DNA of 20,951 nt, from the IMG/VR virus record IMGVR_UViG_3300020385_000077, positions 1 to 20,951 of that record; one strand, given 5' to 3'. Made by a program: the position numbers and the translations under genes. Source of the DNA: a virus. Numbering within the stretch: position 1 is the stretch's first letter; each line of letters opens with the position of its first letter. The notes under the pieces are model-generated. The model was given only the letters and a program-made list of their open reading frames with translations. It made no database searches and was not told where the DNA came from. This document shows, piece by piece, positions 12,659 through 18,553 of the stretch.

Positions 12659-13353
12659 GTAACTGCTAGTGGTTGTAACTTATCTAGAATCTGACGATAG
12701 GCAGGAACAATATCACCCTCATCCTTTCTGAATAGATCCTTATCGAATCTTTCCTCCCCACCAATCTTCCATAGTCTCATACTATCAGGACTGATCTCAT
12801 CAGCGAGATACAGATCACCATGAGCATCATATCCATACTCAACCTTGAAGTCAACGAGATCAATACCTAGGATATAAAATAACGAACGAAGAATGTCATT
12901 GATACGCAATGTCATTTCAATAAAAGGTTTTGGATCATATCCCATGAGACGCACACGGTCAGGTGTGAGCAGAGGATCATGTTTACTGTCATCCTTCAAA
13001 AAGAATTCAACGATAGGTTGTGGAAGTGGTTGACCTTCATTGAGGGTTGTCTCACGAACAATAGATCCAGCAGCACGATTTCTACAAATAACTTCCAAGG
13101 GAACGATATCTACCTTCTTACAGATCATCTTATTAGCACCAACCATATTGATATAATGAGTTGGAATAAGTTCCTTAGCAAGTTTCTCAAAGATGAGAGC
13201 AGAGATACTACAACAGAGAGATCCTTTACCTAACGGATGATCTTCCTTCTCACCGTTGCCTGCCGTTACCTTATCATGATATTCAATAATAACTTGTTGT
13301 GAATCATCACCTTGATAGACAGTTTTGACTTTGCCCTCAATGATCACTTCCAT
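12655..13353 (-). CDS. purC: Phosphoribosylaminoimidazole-succinocarboxamide (SAICAR) synthase PurC
   Basis: The 232-residue PurC joins aspartate to CAIR using ATP to give SAICAR. Motifs are EGKVKTVYQGDD at the N-terminus, GKGSLCCSISALIFEKL, the ICRNRAAGSIVRE signature, DKHDPLL-like KHDPLLTPD, LVDFKVEYGYD and LADEISPDSMRLW. Length is close to bacterial PurC (about 237). It starts in a 10-nt overlap with the 50-aa ORF, with GGAGG a few bases upstream of the ATG. It is the second recognised enzyme of the purS-purC-purM operon. Confidence 0.95.
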   Translation of the reverse strand: MEVIIEGKVKTVYQGDDSQQVIIEYHDKVTAGNGEKEDHPLGKGSLCCSISALIFEKLAKELIPTHYINMVGANKMICKKVDIVPLEVICRNRAAGSIVRETTLNEGQPLPQPIVEFFLKDDSKHDPLLTPDRVRLMGYDPKPFIEMTLRINDILRSLFYILGIDLVDFKVEYGYDAHGDLYLADEISPDSMRLWKIGGEERFDKDLFRKDEGDIVPAYRQILDKLQPLAVT

Positions 13354-13496
13354 GTTTTTACCTCCGTTTGATACTCAATAACAATTTTCTTACTGAATTT
13401 ACCTGACTGTTGGTATATATTCCACTCCGTAGATGTAGCACCATCCATCTGGTCTACCATCTGTTGAATCACTCTGAGACGATCATCATCATTCAT
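13344..13496 (-). CDS. Very small ORF between purS and purC (50 aa), function unknown
   Basis: The ORF begins in an overlap with the purS stop and ends 10 nt inside purC, filling the whole gap between them. The product is MNDDDRLRVIQQMVDQMDG followed by TSTEWNIYQQSGKFSKK and IVIEYQTEVK, apparently a helix and a two-strand hairpin. It carries the GGAGG used by purC near its 3' end. Not recognised. The coupling on both sides argues for translation. Confidence 0.6.
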   Translation of the reverse strand: MNDDDRLRVIQQMVDQMDGATSTEWNIYQQSGKFSKKIVIEYQTEVKTWK

Positions 13497-13770
13497 TACC
13501 AATACCCTCCGGGAACTTTTCGATTTCAGTCAATTCATAATCCCAGTCTTCCATGACTGTGTTAGCAAGGAATCTATCAGATAACATTTCAAGTTCCTTC
13601 TCAGCATATTCTCTAGTTTCTGCTTCTAACCAAATATCAACTACTTTACCCAATCTCAATTTCTTGATGTCTAACTTAGACAATCTTTTACAGGCATCTC
13701 TGACAGCATTACCAGGAGAATCATCAACCTGTGCTCTCAGGCGAATGAATATCAATGCTTTGAACTTCAT
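13489..13770 (-). CDS. purS: PurS subunit of phosphoribosylformylglycinamidine synthase
   Basis: The 93-residue protein matches PurS, the small dimeric subunit of FGAM synthetase (PurS-PurQ-PurL). It has KALIFIRLRAQVDDSPGNAV, KRLSKLDIKKLRLGKVVDIW and the C-terminal strand region with ANTVMEDWDYEL. It acts with PurL and PurQ, which are not in the window and may be elsewhere in the phage or supplied by the host. The ATG follows directly on the T run of a terminator and has no Shine-Dalgarno sequence. Its own promoter seems to lie at 13797-13825. Confidence 0.88.
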   Translation of the reverse strand: MKFKALIFIRLRAQVDDSPGNAVRDACKRLSKLDIKKLRLGKVVDIWLEAETREYAEKELEMLSDRFLANTVMEDWDYELTEIEKFPEGIGNE

Positions 13771-13796
13771 AAAAAAAGAGGGTCTTTAACCCCCTT
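13771..13796 (-). terminator. Terminator of the photosynthesis unit, touching the purS start codon
   Basis: On the minus strand an imperfect stem (AAGGGGGT against ACCCTCTT with one mismatch, 5-nt loop) is followed by a T run of seven that runs directly into the purS ATG. It would end transcripts coming from the 42-aa ORF. Confidence 0.7.
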
Positions 13797-13825
13797 AGTA
13801 TACCATATTCAGAGCATTCCTGCAA
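13797..13825 (-). promoter_or_regulatory. Candidate sigma-70 promoter of the purine operon
   Basis: TTGCAG (13820-13825) and TATACT (13797-13802) with a 17-base spacer. The -35 is in the end of the 42-aa gene and the -10 abuts the terminator hairpin, so a transcript started here begins inside the hairpin and would escape it. Confidence 0.6.
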
Positions 13826-13937
13826 GCATTATCAGGAAGCAGATGAGGGTGAATGCAAATACTACTGCACAACCAATTATCAATTCTTTTATGGTTGTGC
13901 TTTCACCGTTTGGTTCATGATGTGAATGATCTGACAT
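13809..13937 (-). CDS. Small single-pass membrane protein (42 aa), function unknown
   Basis: The product has a His-rich N-terminus (MSDHSHHEPNGESTTIKE) and one membrane helix of about 20 residues (IIGCAVVFAFTLICFLIMLA). The start overlaps the PsbN-like stop (TAATG). It is the last gene of the psbD-DoxX-DUF2973-PsbN set and ends just before a terminator. Its size and single helix resemble small photosystem or cytochrome b6f subunits, but I find no match to a particular one. Confidence 0.62.
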   Translation of the reverse strand: MSDHSHHEPNGESTTIKELIIGCAVVFAFTLICFLIMLAGML

Positions 13938-14050
13938 TAGTCTTCGTGATCGTCAAAAGGGTCGTCTAGTCCTTTTGAGGGAGGACCAAACCCTAGGTAG
14001 ATACCATATACTGTCAGTGCAAGGACTGATAAACTAATTCCAACAATCAT
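13937..14050 (-). CDS. psbN: PsbN-like photosystem II assembly protein
   Basis: The 37-residue product has an N-terminal membrane helix (IVGISLSVLALTVYGIYLGF) and the hallmark C-terminal segment FGPPSKGLDDPFDDHED. PsbN of cyanobacteria and plants has FG(P/Q)PS-x-x-LRDPF-(D/E)-(D/E)-H-(E/G)-D after a single helix, so the match is nearly complete, apart from Asp for the usual Arg after Leu. It is about 6 residues shorter at the N-terminus; an in-frame stop just upstream fixes this start. PsbN is needed for assembly and repair of the PSII reaction centre rather than being a lasting subunit. It is coupled by ATGA to the upstream gene and lies with psbD. Confidence 0.78.
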   Translation of the reverse strand: MIVGISLSVLALTVYGIYLGFGPPSKGLDDPFDDHED

Positions 14051-14283
14051 TGTTCTTCAAATAATTTTTCTAATCTTTGTTTTTGATCATTGAATTGTTC
14101 ACTGTTCATAGCAGAGACATCCACATACATAACTTCTTCACCAGGTTCTGGTGCTTCTGGATGCCTTCTGGTTATGGTGGGTCTGTTCATCTCACTGATG
14201 GACTGGATGTTCCTATACATCAGTGCAAATGCTGCTCCACCAATACCAAATAAACAAGCAAAGTAGAGTAATCCGATTAGCAT
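14047..14283 (-). CDS. Small membrane protein, divergent DUF2973-like
   Basis: The 78-residue protein has an N-terminal membrane helix ([20 protein letters not shown]) and a soluble part with RRHPEAPEPGEEVMYVDVS and a charged C-terminal helix (DQKQRLEKLFEE). The TM-HPE-(acidic)-V order and C-terminal helix recall cyanobacterial DUF2973 proteins and the phage paralogue at 9866-10093, but the match is loose. It starts in a TAATG overlap with the DoxX gene and ends in an ATGA with the PsbN-like gene, so it is firmly in the psbD operon. Confidence 0.68.
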   Translation of the reverse strand: MLIGLLYFACLFGIGGAAFALMYRNIQSISEMNRPTITRRHPEAPEPGEEVMYVDVSAMNSEQFNDQKQRLEKLFEEQ

Positions 14284-14711
14284 TATGACCCCATAAGATC
14301 GAAGTTTTCTTTTAGTACTGTACCGTATCTGGTCTTAATTAAATGATCTACCGAGAACATTCCGGGTCCACATAGTAAGACACAGAGTGCTCCTCCCCAA
14401 TACAGACCTAGGAGTTCCAACAGATAAATGTTGAATCCACTAGTCATAACTGCATGATAGATTGCAATCGACATGGTGCCTACGATTGATAGAGCACCGA
14501 GTCTAGCACCCACCCCTACAATCAATGCCCAACTACCTGCGATCTCAGAGAAAGCAGCAATGTAGGACAAGAAGATTGGGAATGGTAAATGCAATGGTCT
14601 TACGAACGCATTTGCAAAGTTCTCAATGTCATTTAATTTTTCATATCCATGATGGATAAGAAGCACCCCGACACAGAGTCGGAGTGCGAGGAACCCGAAA
14701 GAGTTTATCAC
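14283..14711 (-). CDS. DoxX family membrane protein
   Basis: The 142-residue protein has four hydrophobic segments and the DoxX pattern: [19 protein letters not shown] near the N-terminus, [20 protein letters not shown] in the second helix, then [18 protein letters not shown] and [15 protein letters not shown]. DoxX-type proteins are linked to quinone or thiol redox processes and to oxidative stress, but the substrate is not known for cyanophages. It begins in an ATGA overlap with psbD, so the phage expresses it with D2; a role in protecting PSII or the quinone pool is inference. Confidence 0.82.
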   Translation of the reverse strand: MINSFGFLALRLCVGVLLIHHGYEKLNDIENFANAFVRPLHLPFPIFLSYIAAFSEIAGSWALIVGVGARLGALSIVGTMSIAIYHAVMTSGFNIYLLELLGLYWGGALCVLLCGPGMFSVDHLIKTRYGTVLKENFDLMGS

Positions 14712-15763
14712 AGAGCGTTACCCCTTGGTAATACTTCTTCAGGGAATACAAAGTTCTCATGTGGTTGGTCGGCAGGTGCCATCCAAGCACGGAGACCTTC
14801 ATTGAGCAGAATGTTCTTAGTGTAGAACGTTTCAAACTCAGGATCTTCTGCTGCTCTAATTTCTTGTGATACGAAGTCGTAAGCACGAAGGTTAAGAGCA
14901 AGTCCAATGATACCAATTGATGAAGTCCAGAGACCCATCACAGGTACGAACAACATAAAGAAGTGCAACCAACGCTTGTTACTGAAAGCAACACCGAAGA
15001 TCTGTGACCAGAAACGATTGGCAGTAACCATCGAATAGGTTTCTTCTTCTTGAGTTGGTTCAAATGCTTTGAATGTGTTTGCCTGTTCTCCATCCTCAAA
15101 CAGTGTGTTCTCTACAGTAGCACCGTGAATGGCACAGAGCAGAGCACCACCAAGGATACCGGCGACACCCATCATGTGGAACGGGTTGAGCGTCCAGTTA
15201 TGGAATCCCTGGAGGAAAAGTAAGAAGCGGAAAATAGCGGCAACCCCAAACGATGGCGCGAAGAACCAGGACGACTGTCCCAGAGGATATAAGAGAAAGA
15301 CGCTGCAAAAGACAGCAATAGGACCAGAGAAAGCAATAGCATTGTAGGGTCTAATTCCGACGAGACGAGCGATTTCAAACTGCCTGAGCATGAAACCTAT
15401 GAGAGCGAATGCACCGTGTAGCGCGACGAAAGGCCAGAGTCCACCGAGTTGGACCCAACGGACGAAACTGCCCTGAGCCTCAGGACCCCAGAGAAGAAGA
15501 AGGCTATGACCCATAGCGTCAGCAGGAGTCGAAACTGCTGCTGTAAGGAAATTCGCGCCCTCAAGATACGAACTTGCCAGACCGTGGGTGTACCAGCTGG
15601 TGACGAAAGTTGTCCCAGTAAGCCACCCGCCAATAGCAAGATAAGCTGTAGGGAAGAGCAAAATACCAGACCAGCCCACAAAAACGAACCGATCGCGTTT
15701 AAGCCAGTCATCCAGGATATCAAACCATCCCCTCCTTTGTTGAGTTAAAGTTGATGCGACCAT
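14708..15763 (-). CDS. psbD: Photosystem II reaction centre protein D2
   Basis: The 351-residue D2 pairs with D1 to hold the PSII cofactors. It begins after a short variable N-terminus with [20 protein letters not shown] and ends in the typical [17 protein letters not shown]. Tyr159 equals TyrD (Tyr160, numbering shifted by one), His196 the P680 ligand (197), His213 and His267 the iron ligands (214, 268). All needed residues are present, so the protein should work in the host photosystem. GGAGG lies 12 nt before the ATG, at the end of the 76-aa ORF. Five genes, DoxX to the 42-aa ORF, follow without gaps. Confidence 0.97.
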   Translation of the reverse strand: MVASTLTQQRRGWFDILDDWLKRDRFVFVGWSGILLFPTAYLAIGGWLTGTTFVTSWYTHGLASSYLEGANFLTAAVSTPADAMGHSLLLLWGPEAQGSFVRWVQLGGLWPFVALHGAFALIGFMLRQFEIARLVGIRPYNAIAFSGPIAVFCSVFLLYPLGQSSWFFAPSFGVAAIFRFLLFLQGFHNWTLNPFHMMGVAGILGGALLCAIHGATVENTLFEDGEQANTFKAFEPTQEEETYSMVTANRFWSQIFGVAFSNKRWLHFFMLFVPVMGLWTSSIGIIGLALNLRAYDFVSQEIRAAEDPEFETFYTKNILLNEGLRAWMAPADQPHENFVFPEEVLPRGNAL

Positions 15764-15765
15764 GA

Positions 15766-15996
15766 TTATTTAAAACCTCCATTTGTTTTTTTCTTTTTGT
15801 CGAGCACTTCCACATGTGATTTGAAGAGTGGTGGAGTGCTAAACCATTGTTCCATTACCTCTTCATAACTCTTAAAGATTATACTCTCTTGGTTAGAAAA
15901 GATAAATCGGTATTCATGCCTATCGTAAGGCACATCAGAAGTTTGAGCGAACCAATCAGGTAACACTTTTTCTTCTGGATCTAAACTGCCATGCAT
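15766..15996 (-). CDS. Protein of unknown function between psbA and psbD
   Basis: The 76-residue soluble ORF starts [15 protein letters not shown] and contains [30 protein letters not shown] and a Lys-rich end ([11 protein letters not shown]). The aromatic-rich strand/helix pattern suggests a compact domain. It ends directly before psbD and contributes its Shine-Dalgarno sequence. It begins after the psbA terminator, so its transcript comes from terminator read-through or from an unseen promoter. Not recognised. Confidence 0.7.
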   Translation of the reverse strand: MHGSLDPEEKVLPDWFAQTSDVPYDRHEYRFIFSNQESIIFKSYEEVMEQWFSTPPLFKSHVEVLDKKKKTNGGFK

Positions 15997-16018
15997 AAAA
16001 CTTTACAATTGTAGAGAT

Positions 16019-16044
16019 AAAAAAAAGGAGGTCCGTAGACCTCC
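16019..16044 (-). terminator. Terminator after psbA
   Basis: A perfect 7-bp stem (GGAGGTC/GACCTCC) closed on the mRNA strand by C(TACG)G, a stable UNCG-type loop, is followed by a T run of eight. It lies 19 nt past the psbA stop and separates psbA from psbD. Confidence 0.9.
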
Positions 16045-16063
16045 CACATTATAGCAGATTTTA

Positions 16064-17143
16064 TCAACCGACGCTAGGAGCAATCAGAGCCACAGGAGTG
16101 GACTCAGCAGCAGCGAGGTCGAGTGGGAAGTTGTGAGCATTACGCTCATGCATTACTTCCATTCCGAGACCTGCACGGTTCAATACGTCAGCCCAGGTAT
16201 TGACTACACGACCTTCGTTTTCGAGGATCGACTGGTTGAAGTTGAAACCGTTGAGGTTGAATGCCATGGTGCTTACGCCCAGGGCGGTGAACCAAATACC
16301 CACGACGGGCCATGCAGCAAGGAAGAAGTGCAAGGAACGTGAGTTGTTGAATGATGCGTATTGGAAGATCAGGCGACCAAAGTAACCGTGTGCGGCGACG
16401 ATGTTGTACGTCTCTTCTTCTTGACCGAACTTGTAACCATAGTTCTGGGACTCGCTCTCAGTTGTTTCACGAACAAGTGAGGAAGTAACGAGACTTCCGT
16501 GCATAGCAGAGAAAAGAGATCCACCGAATACCCCAGCAACACCGAGCATGTGGAACGGGTGCATAAGGATATTGTGTTCTGCTTGGAATACAAGCATATA
16601 GTTAAAAGTACCAGAGATACCAAGAGGCATAGCATCAGAGAAAGAACCTTGACCGAAAGGATATACGAGGAATACTGCACTTGCTGCAGCGACTGGTGCT
16701 GAGTAAGCAACCATGATCCATGGACGCATACCTAAGCGGTAGGAAAGTTCCCACTCACGACCCATGTAGCAGTAGATGCCGATGAGGAAGTGGAAAATTA
16801 CGAGTTGGAAAGGACCACCATTATACAGCCACTCGTCAAGCGATGCGGCTTCCCAGATGGGATAGAAGTGAAGACCAATTGCGTTGGAAGAGGGAACAAC
16901 TGCACCAGAGATGATGTTGTTACCATACATGAGTGAACCAGCGACGGGTTCACGGATGCCATCGATGTCCACAGGGGGAGCAGCGATGAAGGCGACGATG
17001 AAGCAAGTAGTTGCTGCCAACAGAGTTGGAATCATCAGCACGCCGAACCAACCGACATAGAGGCGGTTATTGGTAGAAGTTATCCACTCGCAGAAATTCT
17101 GCCAACTGGATTGTGATTGTTGTTGTCTTGAAAGTGTTGTCAT
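16064..17143 (-). CDS. psbA: Photosystem II reaction centre protein D1
   Basis: The 359-residue D1 replaces the fast-turnover host D1 during infection. All key residues are in place: Tyr161 (TyrZ), Asp170, His190, His198, His215, His252, Ser264, His272, His332, Glu333, His337 and Asp342, with processing expected after Ala344. Residue 130 is Glu (MGREWELS), the high-light D1:2 type. I start at [10 protein letters not shown] (17143); the frame extends 12 codons upstream without homology. The gene has a long leader with a hairpin, a promoter that combines early and late motifs, and its own terminator. There is no intron. Confidence 0.98.
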   Translation of the reverse strand: MTTLSRQQQSQSSWQNFCEWITSTNNRLYVGWFGVLMIPTLLAATTCFIVAFIAAPPVDIDGIREPVAGSLMYGNNIISGAVVPSSNAIGLHFYPIWEAASLDEWLYNGGPFQLVIFHFLIGIYCYMGREWELSYRLGMRPWIMVAYSAPVAAASAVFLVYPFGQGSFSDAMPLGISGTFNYMLVFQAEHNILMHPFHMLGVAGVFGGSLFSAMHGSLVTSSLVRETTESESQNYGYKFGQEEETYNIVAAHGYFGRLIFQYASFNNSRSLHFFLAAWPVVGIWFTALGVSTMAFNLNGFNFNQSILENEGRVVNTWADVLNRAGLGMEVMHERNAHNFPLDLAAAESTPVALIAPSVG

Positions 17144-17192
17144 TTTTGAAAAAGGGTTATGTATGAGTGCGGGGAACACTGATTATAGTATT

Positions 17193-17215
17193 CCTGACCT
17201 ACCCTCCAGGTCAGG
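17193..17215 (-). promoter_or_regulatory. Hairpin in the psbA mRNA leader
   Basis: An 8-bp perfect stem (CCTGACCT/AGGTCAGG) has a 7-nt loop GGAGGGT on the mRNA strand, about 50 nt before the psbA ATG. The loop resembles a ribosome binding sequence but has no start codon close by. No T run follows, so it is not a terminator. It may protect the mRNA or bind a regulator. Confidence 0.6.
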
Positions 17216-17307
17216 TATGAGAGACTGTTGTTTATACACGCTGTTTAGTCTCGGTGAGGCGTGTGAAGAATAGTTAAGAGATGTGTTGGTCTCGTAACTT
17301 ACTGACT

Positions 17308-17341
17308 TATTTATAATACTACGGTTTCCCGTATTCGTCAA
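17308..17341 (-). promoter_or_regulatory. Overlapping early and late promoters of psbA
   Basis: TTGACG (17336-17341) and TATTAT (17313-17318) are 17 bases apart, an early-type promoter. The -10 overlaps TATAAATA (17308-17315), a perfect T4 late promoter sequence. The spacer holds the palindrome TACGG-GAAA-CCGTA. The -35 overlaps the stop of the 49-aa ORF. The leader is about 160 nt. Confidence 0.8.
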
Positions 17342-17487
17342 GCCCCTGATGACGGTGCATAAAGTGGTTGCATCATGCCACCATCGGAACCATCATCATC
17401 TTCATCCTTACTTGCCAACGCAAGCATCAGAAAGTAAGGAGTGATGATAAAAATTAAGGTCTGTAGTAGTGTCCAATCGTAACTCAT
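17338..17487 (-). CDS. Small single-pass membrane protein (49 aa) upstream of psbA
   Basis: The product is MSYDWTLLQTLIFIITPYFL with a helix running to about residue 25, then an acidic stretch (KDEDDDGSDGG) and a short end. It starts in an ATGA overlap with the 21-aa ORF, and its TGA stop is part of the psbA -35 box. One helix plus an acidic tail is the shape of several small photosynthetic subunits, but I recognise no specific one. It is probably expressed with the hli genes. Confidence 0.62.
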   Translation of the reverse strand: MSYDWTLLQTLIFIITPYFLMLALASKDEDDDGSDGGMMQPLYAPSSGA

Positions 17488-17549
17488 GATTTTTTCACTA
17501 CTGCAGCAATTGGAATCAGCATGACTATTGCTGCTACTACAAATGCCAT
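17484..17549 (-). CDS. Micro-ORF: 21-residue membrane peptide
   Basis: The ORF lies between the short hli and the 49-aa gene, with a one-base TGATG overlap upstream and an ATGA overlap downstream. Apart from two terminal lysines and a serine the peptide is a single hydrophobic helix (MAFVVAAIVMLIPIAAVVKK). It may be a true mini-subunit or a coupling ORF that carries ribosomes to the next gene. The exact fit on both sides favours translation. Confidence 0.45.
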   Translation of the reverse strand: MAFVVAAIVMLIPIAAVVKKS

Positions 17550-17656
17550 CAGAAAATGCCGGGGATGATTTGTCCGGTGGTTGCGTATGCGCCCATTGCT
17601 GCGACTACACCCAGCATTGCTGCCCAACCATTAATACGTTCTGCTTTTTCGTTCAT
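17549..17656 (-). CDS. hli: High-light inducible protein, minimal 35-aa form
   Basis: The 35-residue Hli has a single chlorophyll-binding helix: AERINGWAAMLGVVAAMGAY followed by the conserved end TTGQIIPGIF. The usual ExxNGRxAMLG motif has Trp instead of Arg, so the Arg that normally pairs with Glu in the helix dimer is missing. GGAG lies 7 nt before the ATG. Hli proteins bind chlorophyll and carotenoid and protect PSII under light stress. It is the second hli in a row, near psbA. Confidence 0.85.
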   Translation of the reverse strand: MNEKAERINGWAAMLGVVAAMGAYATTGQIIPGIF

Positions 17657-17699
17657 TTGATTTCTCCGTTTAAGTATTGTGTGTTTAAAAATTCAGTCT

Positions 17700-17918
17700 T
17701 CAGATGCCGAAGGCACCAAAAAAGAAAAGACTACCGGTTGTTGCATAAGACAGGAGTCCAGCAACGAACCCAAGCATCGCCACGCGACCATTCAGTTTCT
17801 CAGCTTTCTCGGCATAGGTCTCATAACCATAGCGTTCTGCTGCAGTTTGATCAATGTACATTCTTGGCTCAGTAGCCCACATATTCTGTTGTCCACGGTC
17901 GTTGCTTGTTACGGTCAT
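17700..17918 (-). CDS. hli: High-light inducible protein, 72-aa form
   Basis: The 72-residue Hli has a hydrophilic N-terminal part (MTVTSNDRGQQNMWATEP and following) and one chlorophyll-binding helix with AEKLNGRVAMLGFVAGLLSY, keeping Glu, Asn and Arg of ExxNGRxAM. It ends TTGSLFFFGAFGI, unlike the usual TGQ-IPG end. The start at 17918 is preferred because the upstream in-frame extension crosses the promoter. A perfect consensus promoter lies about 30 nt upstream. It should protect PSII complexes built with the phage D1 and D2. Confidence 0.9.
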   Translation of the reverse strand: MTVTSNDRGQQNMWATEPRMYIDQTAAERYGYETYAEKAEKLNGRVAMLGFVAGLLSYATTGSLFFFGAFGI

Positions 17919-17945
17919 TAGTCTTGTATGAAGAACTGTTACAAT

Positions 17946-17974
17946 ATTATATAGGAAATGTAAAGTTCTGTCAA
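17946..17974 (-). promoter_or_regulatory. Perfect consensus sigma-70 promoter of the hli genes
   Basis: TTGACA (17969-17974) and TATAAT (17946-17951) with a 17-base spacer, about 30 nt before the 72-aa hli start. No terminator is visible before psbA, so the same transcript may run through the micro-ORFs into psbA. Confidence 0.9.
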
Positions 17975-18055
17975 CCCCCTGCAACGGTATACTGGTATAC
18001 AAGGGGGGTTTTCTCAGGAATCTCTAATCTAAATAGATTTACATGCGTATATACT
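17973..18055. promoter_or_regulatory. Divergent control region with nested inverted repeats
   Basis: AACCCCC (17973-17979) and GGGGGTT (18004-18010) enclose two copies of the palindrome GTATAC (17987-17992 and 17995-18000). Further right, AATCTA-2nt-TAGATT (18026-18039) overlaps CTAAATA, which resembles a phage late motif, and TATACT (18050-18055) could be a -10 box for the rightward genes. No clear -35 accompanies it. The region serves genes on both strands. Confidence 0.45.
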
Positions 18056-18062
18056 ATCCCTT

Positions 18063-18551
18063 ATGAAACGAGCGTTAGTGCTTTTTGCTATGTTTGGTTT
18101 GGCGGCACCAGCACATGCCGATATTACCCATAAGTTAAGTTCCAGCGTTCAGCTCAATGTTAACTCTGCTGCAACCCAGGCAACTAGGATCGGTTCCTCG
18201 TACAGTGTGTCAGGTAGTGGAGTAGATACTACGGATGGTACGACAGCAAATACTATTTCTGCTGGTACTATCACTAGTGGGGTTTATGCTCCAGGAGCAA
18301 TCTCAGCAACTCAGGATACCCCTGGTGCTGCGTTCTCGTATTCTGCTACTTACATACAGGCTGATGCTGTCCCAACCTCTGCTCCTAGTGTAGGTGCTGT
18401 GCAGAACTTCGGTTCGATGACCAGTAATGCTGCTGGTGTTGCTGGAGACCTGGCAGGTACTATCACCACTGCTGGTGCTATGACGATCGTTGGTGGTGGC
18501 GCTGGTACTCAGGCAACCGGACAATTTGTCACCGAGTTGACTGTGAGGTAG
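18063..18551 (+). CDS. Secreted or virion protein with signal peptide, function unknown
   Basis: The 162-residue protein has a clear signal peptide (MKRALVLFAMFGLAAPAHA, cleavage after AHA). The mature part is almost free of charge and rich in Ser, Thr, Ala and Gly, with alternating small and beta-branched residues (SSSVQLNVNSAATQATRIGS; ATGQFVTELTV), suggesting a beta-rich fibre-like or repeat fold. I recall similar proteins in other T4-like cyanophages as conserved hypotheticals. It is the first of three genes in tandem, all exported. Confidence 0.75.
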   Translation: MKRALVLFAMFGLAAPAHADITHKLSSSVQLNVNSAATQATRIGSSYSVSGSGVDTTDGTTANTISAGTITSGVYAPGAISATQDTPGAAFSYSATYIQADAVPTSAPSVGAVQNFGSMTSNAAGVAGDLAGTITTAGAMTIVGGGAGTQATGQFVTELTVR

Positions 18552-18553
18552 AA

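Noticed and set aside
12826-12854. TTGACT-N17-TATGAT inside purC
   Set aside because: It lies in conserved PurC codons (DFKVEYGYD), far from a downstream start, so it probably arises from the protein sequence.
14641-15723. Extra frames within psbD (14641-14916, 15172-15378, 15397-15723 and + strand frames)
   Set aside because: D2 is conserved over its full length, so these are alternative-frame readings of it.
16064-17143. Group I intron in psbA, known from some cyanophages
   Set aside because: The D1 frame is uninterrupted and full length.
17176-17190. TATAAT-like box (plus-strand ATTATA) close to the psbA start
   Set aside because: No -35 at suitable spacing; a much better promoter is at 17308-17341.
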